Shown here piece after piece: positions 49,150 to 59,646 of a stretch of DNA of 64,000 nt; positions within the stretch are counted from its first letter, which is position 1; each line of letters opens with the position of its first letter. The notes under the pieces were generated by a model. The model did no database searches and had not been told where the DNA came from. It worked only from the letters and a program-made list of their open reading frames with translations. Source of the DNA: Sphingobacteriales bacterium JAD_PAG50586_3 (GTDB lineage Bacteria > Bacteroidota > Bacteroidia > CAMBQF01); the NCBI GenBank assembly GCA_023213195.1, contig CP096135.1:1754616-1818615 (forward strand), in the 5' to 3' direction. The position numbers and the translations under genes are program-made.

Positions 49150-49907
49150 ATGCTAGTAATTAAAAATTTAAAGGCCCGCATAGAGGAGAAAGAAATTTTA
49201 AAGGGCTTTAACCTGAAGTAAAAGCCGGCGAAGTGCACGCCATTATGGGCCCTAACGGCTCTGGTAAAAGCACCTTGGCATCTGTTTTAGCAGGCCGTGC
49301 CGATTACGAAGTTACCGAAGGCGAAGTAACCTTTAATGGTAAAGACCTGTTAGATATGGCCCCCGAAGAACGTGCCCGCGAAGGCTTGTTCCTTGCTTTT
49401 CAATACCCTGTAGAAATTCCGGGTGTGTCTAACATCAACTTCCTTAAAACTGCCGTAGCCGAAGTGCGCAAGCACCGTGGCTTAGCTCCGTTAGAAGCTA
49501 AAGATTTCCTTAAATTCTTTAACGAGAAAAAAGCCTTGGTAGAAATGGACTCTAACCTTACCAGCCGTTCGGTAAACGAGGGCTTTTCGGGTGGCGAGAA
49601 AAAGCGTAACGAGATTCTTCAAATGGCAATGCTGGAGCCTAAACTGGCTATATTAGACGAGACTGATTCAGGCCTTGATATTGATGCCCTGCGCATTGTT
49701 GCCAATGGCGTTAACAAGCTAAAATCTCCTGATAATGCTACGGTGGTAATTACCCACTACCAGCGTTTGTTAGATTATATTGTTCCTGATTTTGTACACG
49801 TATTGTACAATGGCCGCATAGTTAAGTCTGGCGGCAAAGAGTTGGCCCTTGAACTGGAAGAAAAAGGCTACGATTGGATTAAGAAAGAAGTTGCAGAACT
49901 GGCCTAA
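49150..49907 (+). CDS. sufC: Fe-S cluster assembly ATPase SufC, frameshifted
   Basis: ABC-type ATPase of the SufBCD complex, about 252 residues. The start is ATG 49150: [21 protein letters not shown]. After one missing G near 49217 it continues [27 protein letters not shown] (Walker A), [16 protein letters not shown], signature [36 protein letters not shown] (Walker B) and [12 protein letters not shown] hydrolysis drives the SufBD conformational change. The gene is complete apart from the one-base break. Confidence 0.93.
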
Positions 49908-49909
49908 GC

Positions 49910-51231
49910 ATGCAAACAGCAGAAACCATAAGTTTAAAAGATAAATTCGTTAGCGCGTATAACGAGTTTTCAAACATTTACAAGAGCAACAACGCTTTTG
50001 TAAATACCCAACGTGCCAAGGCAATTGAGCGCTTTGCATCGTTAGGCTTGCCAACCAAGCGCAACGAAGAGTATAAATACGCCAACGTTGATGCGTTGTT
50101 GCGTACCGATTTTGAGTTGAGTTTTAACCCCGACTCTAGGTTAGATAAAGAAACGGTAGATAGCCTTTTTGTAGAAGGATTAGATGCGCACCGCATTGTT
50201 TTGGTAAATGGTGTGTATTCTGAAACACTGTCTGATACTGTTACAGAAGAAGGTATTACCGTATGCTCGTTAACCGATGCGTTTGAGAAATACCCTGTAA
50301 CCGTAGAAAAGCATTTTACCAATTACACCACTGCCGAAACCGATGGTTTCTCGGCCCTGAATATGGCCTTTGCACACCACGGTGTGTACATTCACGTAGC
50401 GGCTAAAACCGTTGCTAAAAAGCCTATTTGGGTATTGAATATTGGTAAGGCAAAGAATAACGCGTTTTTGCAAAGCCGCAATCTTATTGTGGTAGAGCGT
50501 TTAGCGCAGGCCGAATTGGTTTCTTTCTTCGCTTCTGTAGAGGGGAAAATACCACCTTTAGCAATACCGTTTCTGAATTGTACGTTGGGCACGATGCCAA
50601 CCTAAAGCACTACCGCATACAAAATGGCAATGCCAACGGCGCGCAGGTGTTAACGTCTGAAGTATTTATAGAGGCTAATGCAAACTACATCACAAATAAC
50701 ATTACCCTTAGCGGGGGTTGGGTGCGCAATAACCTGAATATTTCGTTAAACGGTCAAACCGGCCATGCTGAGCTTTACGGCTTGTATTTACCTGTAGCTA
50801 AGCAGTTGGTAGATAACCACACCTTGGTAGACCACCGTGTACCTAATTGCACCAGCAACGAGCTGTATAAAGGCATTGTTGATGATGAAGGCGTAGCCAT
50901 ATTCAACGGTAAGGTATTTGTGCGTAAAGACGCGCAAAAAACCAACGCTTACCAAAGCAACAAGAATATATTACTTACTGATACGGCAACAGTAAACACC
51001 AAGCCACAGTTAGAAATTTATGCCGATGATGTTAAGTGCTCGCACGGCTCATCAACCGGTCAATTAGATACCGATGCCTTGTTCTACCTGCGTTCTCGCG
51101 GTATAGACCAAACCAACGCCAAGGCACTGCTTATGTATGCCTTTGCTAACGATGTTATTAACCACATAGAAATAGAACCACTACGCGAGTATGTAGACAA
51201 AATAATCTCGCAACGTTTTATAAACTACTAG
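49910..51231 (+). CDS. sufD: Fe-S cluster assembly protein SufD, frameshifted
   Basis: SufB paralogue in the SufBCD complex, about 440 residues. N-terminal fragment 49910-50605, C-terminal fragment to 51231; the break near 50545 is a G-run one base short, joining VEGENTTFSNTVSELYVGHDANLKHYRIQ. The C-terminal beta-helix includes NGQTGHAELYGLYL, DHRVPNCTSNELYKGI, EIYADDVKCSHGSSTGQLD and EPLREYVDKIISQRFI, as in other SufD proteins. Starts two bases after sufC stop. Confidence 0.93.
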
Positions 51232-51300
51232 AGGAGAGAGAAGCGAGGAGCGAGGAGAGGAAAACATAGCCCAAGGTTTAAACCTTGGGAATAATAAAAA

Positions 51301-52551
51301 ATGAATACCAACACCAACATAGCACCAACAGTAAACTTCGACGTAGAGAAAATTCGCGCCGATTTTCCTATACTGCAAACTACGGTGTATGGCAGGCCCT
51401 TGGTTTATTTAGATAACGGCGCTACGGCCCAAAAGCCACTGGCTGTTATCAACTCCATGGTTGATTATTACAAAGGCTACAACGCCAACGTTCACCGTGG
51501 GGTGCATTTCCTTAGCCAAAAAGCTACCGATGCGCACGAGTTGGTGCGCGAGAAAGTACAGGCCTTTATCAATGCAGAACATACACACGAGGTAATCTTT
51601 ACCCGTGGCACTACAGAGAGTGTAAATATAGTTGCCCATAGCTTTGGTAAAGCCTTTGTTAAAGCAGGCGATGAAATCATCATCACCGCTATGGAACACC
51701 ATAGCAACATAGTACCCTGGCAAATGCTATGCGAAGAGCGTGGGGCCAAACTCCGCGTTATTCCTATTAATGCTGATGGGGAGTTAATACTTGAAGAATA
51801 CGAAAAGTTACTGAACGAGCGCACCAAATTGGTTGCCCTTGTTCATGTATCTAATACGTTAGGCACCGTAAATCCTGTAAACGATATTATTGCCAAAGCC
51901 CATGCCGTAGGCGCTGCCGTGCTTATAGACGGTGCGCAAAGTGTGCAGCACATGGCGGTTGATGTGCAGGCTATGGATGCCGATTTCTTTGTCTTTTCAG
52001 GCCACAAACTATTTGGCCCTACCGGTATTGGAGTGTTATATGGCAAAGAGAAATACCTGAATGCTATGCCTCCCTACCAAGGCGGCGGCAGCATGATAAA
52101 GCAGGTTACTTTTGAAAAAACCACCTATAACGATTTGCCCTTTAAGTTTGAAGCCGGTACCCCGCACGTAGAGGGCATTATTGGCCTGGGTGCTGCAATA
52201 GATTACATCAACGCCATAGGTATAGATAATATCGCCGCTTACGAGCACGATTTGGTAGCCTATGCAGTTGAACAACTAAGTACCATAGAAGGCTTGCGCT
52301 TTGTAGGCAATGCCAAAGAACGTGTAAGCGTGCTGTCTTTTCTTATTGGCGATATACACCCGTACGATGTGGGCGTATTGCTTGATAAGTTGGGCATTGC
52401 CGTACGTACCGGACACCACTGCTGCCAACCCATAATGGAGTTTTACTCTATACCCGGCACTATCCGTGCATCATTCGCATTTTACAACACCAAAGCCGAG
52501 GTTGATGCCTTGGTAGCGGGCTTGCTAAAGGCGAAGAGTATGCTTAGTTAG
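51301..52551 (+). CDS. sufS: Cysteine desulfurase SufS
   Basis: PLP enzyme of 416 residues that takes sulfur from cysteine for Fe-S synthesis. Group II (SufS) features: VYLDNGATAQKP, ITAMEHHSNIVPWQ, LIDGAQSVQH, the PLP-binding Lys in FSGHKLFGPTGIGVLY (about 235) and the catalytic Cys in RTGHHCCQP (about 373). Last gene of the operon; 69 bases separate it from sufD. No sufE or sufU partner is visible in the window. Confidence 0.96.
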   Translation: MNTNTNIAPTVNFDVEKIRADFPILQTTVYGRPLVYLDNGATAQKPLAVINSMVDYYKGYNANVHRGVHFLSQKATDAHELVREKVQAFINAEHTHEVIFTRGTTESVNIVAHSFGKAFVKAGDEIIITAMEHHSNIVPWQMLCEERGAKLRVIPINADGELILEEYEKLLNERTKLVALVHVSNTLGTVNPVNDIIAKAHAVGAAVLIDGAQSVQHMAVDVQAMDADFFVFSGHKLFGPTGIGVLYGKEKYLNAMPPYQGGGSMIKQVTFEKTTYNDLPFKFEAGTPHVEGIIGLGAAIDYINAIGIDNIAAYEHDLVAYAVEQLSTIEGLRFVGNAKERVSVLSFLIGDIHPYDVGVLLDKLGIAVRTGHHCCQPIMEFYSIPGTIRASFAFYNTKAEVDALVAGLLKAKSMLS

Positions 52552-52590
52552 TTGTTTTCTAATTGATAAATATTTTAACTTGCCTATACA

Positions 52591-53118
52591 ATGTATTTCA
52601 TCCATGTACTTTCTGTATGTATAATTATCCTTAGTAATGTATTGGCTATAGTCTTTGTGCCTTTGCTGTTTGCCAAATATTACCGCACTACCCAATGGGC
52701 AGTTGATATGGTTAAAGTTTATAATCTTACTTATGTTGCAGGCTCTGTATTGTATAGCCTTGGCTGGGCTTATGATTTGGTTAGAGAATATCATAGCCTA
52801 GGCGGTACTTTTGGAGAACATTTGGTAATAAAAAGGATGTTTGGTCCTTATTGGTATGTGTTTTGGATATCGGTGATTAACCTATCATTGCTGCCATTAT
52901 TATTGGCTTTAAAAAATTTCAGGGGCTCATTAATTATTGCGCCATGTATTACCCTAAGCAATTTCCTGCTAAGTCGCATTGCTCCTTATGGCAATCGTTT
53001 TTTCAAGTTTAATGATATGGACGTGTTTTACTTTTTTATAGCCCTTACAGTGTATGCTATTGCTTATGCGGCAGCGTTCACTTTATATAAGAATGCTTGG
53101 AGATTAAAGTCATTGTAA
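52591..53118 (+). CDS. Multi-helix membrane protein, tandem paralogue 1
   Basis: 175 residues with about five hydrophobic helices and the motif MFGPYWYVFWISVINLSLLP, which recurs (LTGPYWYAYWLMIFNMVVLP) in the next gene. I do not recognise a family. Hydrophobic throughout, with a basic C-terminus (YKNAWRLK). Confidence 0.65.
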   Translation: MYFIHVLSVCIIILSNVLAIVFVPLLFAKYYRTTQWAVDMVKVYNLTYVAGSVLYSLGWAYDLVREYHSLGGTFGEHLVIKRMFGPYWYVFWISVINLSLLPLLLALKNFRGSLIIAPCITLSNFLLSRIAPYGNRFFKFNDMDVFYFFIALTVYAIAYAAAFTLYKNAWRLKSL

Positions 53119-53164
53119 GGAACGAAGTAATCTCTATGCTCTGTTATTTTCTATATTTATCCCG

Positions 53165-53719
53165 ATGGAATCAACCGGCCTCTATTACTTGTTTGTCAGT
53201 ACTTTTTCAGATGGTAATAAGCTTGTGGCTTTTGTATGTATTGCCTATTGGTTTATTAGAAAAGGCAATTTTAAAATCAAAATGCATAAGTGGATTGTTG
53301 CTGCAAACAATGTGTTTCTTGTAATAGGAGTGCCGCTAAGCATAAAGTATATTTTTGAAGTATCACAATCGTTATTTTCGGATGTGGAATATGAGCAATA
53401 TGTATTTGCGAACCGCCTTACAGGCCCCTACTGGTATGCCTATTGGTTGATGATATTTAACATGGTAGTATTACCCAATTTACTTTGGTTTAAAAAAATC
53501 AGACAGGCAACATGGGTTTTACCTTTAAGCATTTTACCGCTGTTATTTGAGTGGATTATTATGATTATTGCCAGCCTTCACCGCGACTACCTTCCATCAA
53601 CTTGGATAATGTACTATCCTTTTAAATCCAGTATTACTAATCTGATACTGTACATAGTATTATTAGTAGGAATGTATTACCTGATAGAATGGAGAAAAGC
53701 GAAGCGTACGTTGGTTTAA
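53165..53719 (+). CDS. Multi-helix membrane protein, tandem paralogue 2
   Basis: 184 residues, same topology as 52591-53118 with the shared GPYWYAYWLMIFN motif. ATG 53165 is the first in-frame start; the paralogue suggests that helix one (VSTFSDGNKLVAFVCIAYWFI) is complete from here. Its stop overlaps the stop of the convergent histidine kinase by four bases. Function unknown. Confidence 0.65.
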   Translation: MESTGLYYLFVSTFSDGNKLVAFVCIAYWFIRKGNFKIKMHKWIVAANNVFLVIGVPLSIKYIFEVSQSLFSDVEYEQYVFANRLTGPYWYAYWLMIFNMVVLPNLLWFKKIRQATWVLPLSILPLLFEWIIMIIASLHRDYLPSTWIMYYPFKSSITNLILYIVLLVGMYYLIEWRKAKRTLV

Positions 53720-55097
53720 AGCCTATTAAACTCTTCCCTTTCAAAACGTACTTTAAACACCACATTCCCTGCCGATGAACTATCTACCGATACGATAGCA
53801 TTGTGCAGGCGCACAATTTTAAACACCAGCGCCAACCCAATGCCATGCCCTTGTACTGATATGGACGATTTGGAACGGTAAAAGGGTTCAAAAATAAACG
53901 CACGGTCTTCTTCGGGTATTGCAGGCCCGTTATTAATAAAGAGTATATCTATAGCTGCCCTTTCAGCCTTTAACCGAACATCTACTTTATGGTCGGGAGA
54001 GAATTTGCAGGCATTATCGGCCAGGTTGTTAAAGGCGGTAAGCAACAAGGCCTCGTTAGCATCTACCATCAGGTATTTTTCTTCCAGCGGCAGCGTTTCT
54101 ATTTTGTAGTTAAGGGTTAAAGTTGGGTTACGCTTTTTAAAGGCTTCAACAAAATCATTTAGCAACTCATCAATACGCATGGGGGCAAACGTAATGTCTT
54201 TGTTTTCTTGCGACAGGCGGCTGAAATCTATCAACTGCGTAGTAATAACATTCAACCCTTTTATATCTTCTAATACAGAGTGTATGGTGTCTTTATACTC
54301 ATCGCTGCTGCGGTTTTTCAGTAGGGCAACTTCAAGCTGTGTGGTTATTACCGTTAGCGGGTTTTTCAGCTCGTGCGATGCCCCGTTAACAAACAATTTC
54401 TGTATTTTAAAAGATGATTCAATCCTCGCCAGCATCTTATTAAAGGCGCTTACCAATTTGCCAATTTCATCGTTGTGTATAGGCGGCGCCAACCGTTCGC
54501 TCAGGTTGTTGGCCGATATTCTTTCTGCCCTGTTTATTACGCTTGATATGGGTTTTAGTGCGCGCGATGAGTATACCCAACCGGCCAAAGCGGTAAGGCC
54601 TATAAATAAAAAAAGAGGAAGAATAAGGTGTTGCGCAGGTTGTTAAGTTTAGACAGGCCATACTTATCTAAGGCTCCAGCAATTACTGTGTATTTTTGTT
54701 TATTATGGCTGTAGGTAAGCCCCACAATTTCATAATCGCCCTGCATAAAATACACCGGCGATTTTTCTTTTATTTCTTTAAAAACAAAACTGCCAAATGC
54801 AAAAGAAGTAGAGTCGTTGCTAGAGTATATAGGCTTATTAAATTCGTTGTAAATTGTAACATTTTCTTTGGGCAAATTATCTTTTTGCACCCTGTCTATC
54901 ACCTTTAAAAGGCTGGTATCTACCCGTTCTTCTTTGGCTAAAAACTCAACAGTGGTTAAAGCCCTTTTCTCTAGCCGGTCGTAAAACTCGTCTTTGCGGT
55001 ACTTGGCCGATGAGTAGTAGATAAAAAAGAAGCTAACCAATACAATAGGCGCTACGGCCATTAAAAACTGCAGTGTTAACCTCGTTTTTATTTGCAT
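53716..55097 (-). CDS. Membrane sensor histidine kinase (two-component), frameshifted
   Basis: About 460 residues. N-terminal fragment 54600-55097 starts with a helix (LTLQFLMAVAPIVLVSFFFIYY) and a periplasmic sensor (about 35-150); fragment 53716-54588 continues after the second helix with a HAMP domain (SRALKPISSVINRAERISANNLSERL), H-box FVNGASHELKNPLTVITTQLEVAL, N-box FNNLADNACKFSP and G-box GHGIGLALVFKIV. The break lies in a T-run near 54606. Classical HisKA type, unlike kinases 1-3. It lies one base after its regulator's stop. Confidence 0.9.
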
Positions 55098-55098
55098 G

Positions 55099-55783
55099 CT
55101 AACTATCGGCTTTTAAAATATAACCCATGCCCACTTTGGTGTGTATCAGCTTGGTGGCAAAGCCCTTGTCTATTTTATTGCGCAGGTAGTTTACATACAC
55201 TTCTATAACATTTGTACCCGGGTCAAAATCCTGGTCCCATACGTTGGTAGCAATCTCGGCTTTAGATATAACCTTGCCTTTATTCTCTATTAAATACATT
55301 AGCAGCATAAACTCTTTTGCTGTTAGCGATATGTTTTTGCCGCCGCGTATAACTTCTCTAGAGTCAAGGTTAAGTTCCAGATCGGCAAAGGCAATTATGT
55401 TGCTTTTAGGCTCTTCGGCAGTTTTATTGGCCCTTTTTAAAACCGCTTTTATGCGGGCAAGTAATTCTACAAACTCAAAAGGCTTAACAATATAATCATC
55501 GGTACCGGCATTAAAACCGCTTATTTTATCGGTTGTCATGCCCAGGGCCGTAAGCATTATTATGGGTGGTGAGTTTTTTCGCCGCGGATAATTGTGCACA
55601 ATTCAAGCCCGGTAAGCTTGGGCATTATAATATCGGTAACAATTAAATCGTATTTTTTTCGTGGTATTTAAGCAATGCGGCTTCGCCATCAAAAGCAATA
55701 TCAGTTTCGTAACCGTTTTCATCAAGCCCCTGCTTAATCATCATAGCGGTTTTAACCTCGTCTTCTGCTACTAAAATTTTCAT
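55099..55783 (-). CDS. OmpR-family response regulator, frameshifted
   Basis: About 228 residues. From ATG 55783: KILVAEDEVKTAMMIKQGLDENGYETDIAFDGEAALL, then TDIIMPKLTGLELC with the phospho-Asp, and after the breaks PPIIMLTALGMTTDKISGFNAGTDDYIVKPFEFVELL. C-terminal winged helix: LNLDSREVIRGGKNISLTAKEFMLLMYLIENKGKVIS ... VWDQDFDPGTNVIEVYVNYLRNKID. Two breaks: an A-run near 55655 and near 55582. First gene of a pair with the downstream histidine kinase. Confidence 0.9.
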
Positions 55784-55852
55784 ATATCAAAGTTAATGCA
55801 ATATAAAGAACAGGGTATTAAAATCGCCTTAAATTAAGGGGTAAAATAGCTT

Positions 55853-56445
55853 TTAAGGCTGGGGTAGGGTAGGCGCCCCATCGTTAGGTTGGGGTGGGGC
55901 AAGCGGGTTGTTGTCGCCCAAAGGTATTACTACCGGCGGTTTGCGCAGCTCTACTATATTGTAAATAATAATGCCAATGGGTATAAGCAAGGCCAGCCAA
56001 AAGCCAACATCCAGCCCCCACGATAGGCTTATGGGCCCAAACGATGCCTATAGTTGTTGGCATGTATAATGCTGTATTCCATACGGCCCATTTCGGCTAT
56101 CAGTCCAAATATTACAACACCATGAAAAACAATTGCCGTGCGGCGAATTTTGCGTTGGTCTTTATTTTTCAGGGTCATAGTTAAAACTGTTGCTAATGCA
56201 GCAACCAGCACTATAAGCGTAACCAATAGCGGTATCGACATCATTTTTGTTTTGTCAGCTGTACTGGTTTCGTCCATCATACGTTTGCCAAACATCCCTT
56301 GGTCGCCGGCATTAATATTTGCGCCCGTAGCCATTTGCACGCCGCTAAGGGTAATCAGTTTAACCCCATTACATTTTATATTGATGAAAGGAAGAAGAAA
56401 GCAAAGTATTACAATGCCAAAAGAGCCGGGATTTAAAAAGCGCAT
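55853..56445 (-). CDS. Membrane protein of unknown function, paralogue A, frameshifted
   Basis: About 198 residues. From ATG 56445: RFLNPGSFGIVILCFLLPFINIKCNG, then a polar loop, helices (SIPLLVTLIVLVAALATVLTM and TAIVFHGVVIFGLIAEM). After a break near 56030 (one G missing) the frame continues ISLSWGLDVGFWLALLIPIGIIIYNIVELRKPPVV with a Pro-rich end. The start, the FINIKCN motif and the WGLDVGFW ending recur in the next gene upstream. No recognised family. Confidence 0.65.
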
Positions 56446-56497
56446 AGTTTTTTAATTGTTTGTTTAGGGTAAATGTAGGGGATAATTACTAAATAGC

Positions 56498-57127
56498 CTA
56501 TCCGTTGCCCATGGCCCCTGTGCCGTTGGTAAAGTCAGGCGGCAATGGTGGCTCTATAGCCTGTATAATAGCAGCGGGCTTTTTGCGCAAAAGAATAATA
56601 TTGTAAATAATCATCCCTAGCGCAATAAGTAACAAAAACAAGTAACCCATTTCAAGTCCCCAGTCAAATTCCATCCTAAATGGAGACTCTCCCTGTCTGG
56701 ATGCTATTTACTGGTTTATTTTAGCCATGGCAAATTCCATTGCCACCATTTCTAACAGTAAAAGAAGCAGCACTAAAGCAAATGCAGCTATACCCCATAT
56801 AGCCAGTGTTTTATTGCTTTTCTTTTTAATGGCTAATACCAGCGTAGCAATGCCTGCCACCAACAAAACTAAAAAAGCGCCAAGCAAAGGGTATTCAGTA
56901 AGTCTTTCATCGCCACCATCACCATCTTTAGGCATTTGCGATGTTATTTTGCTAAACATACCCGACATCATACCTTGTACCTGTACAACCTCTTGCACAG
57001 GGGCATTGCGTATAAGGTCTATCCCCTTTACCGATGCTATTCTTTGTTGGTTACACTTGATGTTGGTAAAAGGTAAAAGAAAACACAGCAGCGCCAAGGC
57101 AAACATTCCGGGGTTTAAAAAGCGCAT
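56498..57127 (-). CDS. Membrane protein of unknown function, paralogue B, internal stop
   Basis: 210 codons from ATG 57127: RFLNPGMFALALLCFLLPFTNIKCNQQ, polar loop, then helices (LLGAFLVLLVAGIATLVLAI and IWGIAAFALVLLLLLLEMVA). A TAA at 56708-56710 interrupts the frame after AMAKINQ, but the same frame continues MEFDWGLEMGYLFLLLIALGMIIYNIILLRKKP and matches the end of paralogue A. Either a base error (CAA to TAA) or a real truncation that removes the last helix. Confidence 0.6.
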
Positions 57128-57234
57128 AGTCCTTTAAAATTGATTGGTTAGGGTAAATGTAGGAGATAATTATTAATTATGAATTAGTAATTATTAGAAC
57201 CTGCTAAAACCCTACTTATTAATAATTATTAACC

Positions 57235-57552
57235 CTACCTGATATAAGATTCCAAAGAATCTATTGTTAGCCAAGTGATTGTAGTGTCGTGGTGATATTT
57301 TGTTTTATACTTATAAGCGGACTTAAGCGAATCGCGATAGTCAAACAAAGGCGGCCCAATTAATACATTGCCACGTACCCTATGGCAACTGGCGCATTTG
57401 TCTTTAAACTGCTTTTCTCCGGGTATAATAATGCTTTGAGGTTGAGGGTCGGGTAGATGAGCACCGCTAGCATCGGTATCGTCTTCTTTAGCATGGTTGT
57501 AATTGACACAGCCAACTAATAAAAAGCAAGAGAAGAACATCAATAGTTTCAT
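57235..57552 (-). CDS. c-type cytochrome lipoprotein
   Basis: 105 residues. A lipobox (FFSCFLLVGCVN) makes it a probable lipoprotein. KDKCASCHRVRGN contains the CxxCH haem-attachment site near residue 54. No distal Met ligand is obvious in the short C-terminus, although the length is low for class I cytochromes. Electron-transfer role only by family. Confidence 0.8.
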   Translation of the reverse strand: MKLLMFFSCFLLVGCVNYNHAKEDDTDASGAHLPDPQPQSIIIPGEKQFKDKCASCHRVRGNVLIGPPLFDYRDSLKSAYKYKTKYHHDTTITWLTIDSLESYIR

Positions 57553-57634
57553 GCACTAAAGATAACTATGAATCTCATAATTCATAATTACTAATTCATA
57601 ATTGAACTGACAACTGGGAACAGGGAACTGGCAA

Positions 57635-58624
57635 CTAATAAGCCCATTTAAGATAAACAGAGCCCCAGGTAAAACCGCCGCCAAAAGCAGCCAGTACAAT
57701 GTTATCACCTTTTTTAAGTTTGCTCTCCCACTCCCACAGGCACAGCGGAATAGTGCCATTGGTGGTATTGCCGTAGCGTTGTATGTTAAGCATTACCTTA
57801 TCCATACCCACACCCATACGGTTGGCCGTAGCCTCTATAATACGCAGGTTAGCCTGGTGCGGTACAAGCCATGCCACATCGTCGGCAGTAAGGTTGTTGC
57901 GCTCCATTATTTCTACAGATACATCGGCCATGCGGGTAACCGCGAATTTAAAAACAGCCTGTCCTTCTTGGTAAACGTAATGCTGACGGGCATCAACCGT
58001 TTCGTGACTGGCCGGCCTTGCGCTGCCGCCTGCTTTTTGGTGCAGGTGCGTGCAGCCTGAACCATCACTTTTTAAAATGGCGTCTTGTATACCCAGGCCC
58101 TCTTCGTTAGGCTCAAGTAATACAGCGCCTGCGCCATCGCCAAATATTACACAGGTTTGGCGGTCGGTATAGTCTATAATAGACGACATTTTATCGGCAC
58201 CAATAACCAGCACCTTTTTGTGGGTGCCGCTTTCTATAAACTTAGATGCGGTAGTTAAAGCGTAGATAAAGCCCGAACAGGCCGCCTGTAAATCGTAGCT
58301 AAAGGCATTTACCGCGCCAATCTTATCGGCTACAATATTGGCCGTTGCCGGAAACTGCATATCGGGCGTGGTGGTAGCACAAATAACAAGGTCCAGCTCG
58401 TCCGCAGATATACCGCGTTTAGCCAGAACCCCTTTAGCGGCTTCTACCGCCATTACTGATGTACCTTGATTTTCGCCCTTTAAAATACGGCGTTCTTTTA
58501 TGCCCGTACGGGAGGTTATCCACTCATCCGTGGTTTCCACCATTTTTTCTAACTCAGCGTTAGCCAAAATATACGGTGGAACATAACCGTAAACGGCCGT
58601 AATGGCCGCCCTTACTTTTTGCAT
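57635..58624 (-). CDS. fabH: 3-oxoacyl-ACP synthase III (FabH)
   Basis: Ketoacyl-ACP synthase III of 329 residues, which starts fatty-acid synthesis from acetyl-CoA and malonyl-ACP. The catalytic triad is visible: Cys in [13 protein letters not shown] (about 115), His in [12 protein letters not shown] (about 255) and Asn in [11 protein letters not shown] (about 286). It lies downstream of rpmF, the usual order yceD-rpmF-fabH, without plsX between. Confidence 0.95.
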   Translation of the reverse strand: MQKVRAAITAVYGYVPPYILANAELEKMVETTDEWITSRTGIKERRILKGENQGTSVMAVEAAKGVLAKRGISADELDLVICATTTPDMQFPATANIVADKIGAVNAFSYDLQAACSGFIYALTTASKFIESGTHKKVLVIGADKMSSIIDYTDRQTCVIFGDGAGAVLLEPNEEGLGIQDAILKSDGSGCTHLHQKAGGSARPASHETVDARQHYVYQEGQAVFKFAVTRMADVSVEIMERNNLTADDVAWLVPHQANLRIIEATANRMGVGMDKVMLNIQRYGNTTNGTIPLCLWEWESKLKKGDNIVLAAFGGGFTWGSVYLKWAY

Positions 58625-58648
58625 ACGGGCTTAACCTTAGTTTAAAAA

Positions 58649-58840
58649 CTAGGCTGTTGCAGTTTTATCAATAACCACTTTGCCTTTGTAGTACAATTTG
58701 CCTTCGTGCCAGTGGGCGCGGTGGTAAATGTGGGGCATACCGGTTGATGAGTCTGTAGCAATAGGCATTGATGTAGCCTTATAGTGCGTACGGCGTTTAT
58801 CGCGGCGAGATTTTGATATCTTATGCTTAGGATGTGCCAT
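58649..58840 (-). CDS. rpmF: 50S ribosomal protein L32
   Basis: 63 residues: [21 protein letters not shown], highly basic at the N-terminus, and a C-terminal VVIDKTATA. No CxxC zinc ribbon, as common in Bacteroidota. Middle gene of the yceD-rpmF-fabH operon, 8 bases after yceD. Confidence 0.97.
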   Translation of the reverse strand: MAHPKHKISKSRRDKRRTHYKATSMPIATDSSTGMPHIYHRAHWHEGKLYYKGKVVIDKTATA

Positions 58841-58848
58841 TGTTTATT

Positions 58849-59439
58849 TTATTTCTTTTTACTGTTATTCTTATTGTCTTTATTCTCTTTACTATCGTCT
58901 AATAACCCTTTTAACTTTTGCCAGCGCGGGTCAGGTTCGGGCTCTATTATTTCATCGTCTTCTTCGTCTCCGGTTAAAATTATTCCGCTAAGGCGGTTTC
59001 CTATTTCAGCGTCGCAATACCTGTCGGTCTCGTCGCACTCTTCAGGAACCCTGCGGTATGGCACCGTAATGCCAATAAACTCGTAAATAAGCGGGGCTAC
59101 GTCAATTTCGTGCGCCTCTGTTGGCAGCACTACTATTTCTTCGCTTTCATCGCCGCTTTCCGTGCCAAATTTAACAACCACCCTGTTTTTACCTTCAATA
59201 GGCATTTGGATGTTGTTAAGGCAACGGTCGCACTCGGTATCAAAAACACCCGAGTGAGAAAATTCAAGCAATAGCATGTTGGCCGATTTGGATAGGTCTA
59301 AAACCACCTTTATCTGGCCGCTATGTATTAATTCTGTACCGTAAACGTCAAAGAACTTTTTGTCAATATCAAATTCATAAGTATGCTTTCCGATACCCAG
59401 CCCTGTAAAGGGAATCATATATTCACGAAGCTTACCCAC
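58849..59439 (-). CDS. yceD: YceD (DUF177) family protein
   Basis: 196 residues, associated with 23S rRNA processing/large-subunit biogenesis in other bacteria. It contains HSGVFDTECDRCLNNIQMPIEG, with the CxxC that is a family mark, an acidic middle and a Lys-rich tail. It starts at GTG 59439 (GKLREYMIPFTGLG) or possibly at ATG seven codons later. First gene of the operon with rpmF; a TAnnTTTG element is at 59466-59473. Confidence 0.88.
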   Translation of the reverse strand: MGKLREYMIPFTGLGIGKHTYEFDIDKKFFDVYGTELIHSGQIKVVLDLSKSANMLLLEFSHSGVFDTECDRCLNNIQMPIEGKNRVVVKFGTESGDESEEIVVLPTEAHEIDVAPLIYEFIGITVPYRRVPEECDETDRYCDAEIGNRLSGIILTGDEEDDEIIEPEPDPRWQKLKGLLDDSKENKDNKNNSKKK

Positions 59440-59465
59440 AACTATTCCTTTTTACAAAAGGACGG

Positions 59466-59473
59466 CAAAGATA
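59466..59473 (-). promoter_or_regulatory. TAnnTTTG (-7) element upstream of yceD
   Basis: TATCTTTG on the minus strand, 26 bases before the GTG start; no clear -33. Confidence 0.4.
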
Positions 59474-59601
59474 ATATTATTTTGTTAATAAATAGCCTTT
59501 AGGGCAAGAAAATTCAATGATAGATTGAATTAATGTATGCCGGTAGCTTTTTTGTTAATCAGCAATAAGCTAATTTTCTGACCCCGGACCTCTGACCCCT
59601 G

Positions 59602-59642
59602 CAAAAATAACAAAATAGCTGTTGGCTATTTTGTTATTTTTG
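59602..59642. promoter_or_regulatory. 18-bp perfect hairpin abutting serS
   Basis: CAAAAATAACAAAATAGC, loop TGTTG, then its exact complement to 59642. The serS ATG follows after four bases. As RNA it would form a very stable hairpin just before the start codon; the right arm is T-rich. It could be an upstream terminator or a cis-regulatory element of serS. Confidence 0.7.
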
Positions 59643-59646
59643 CCGC

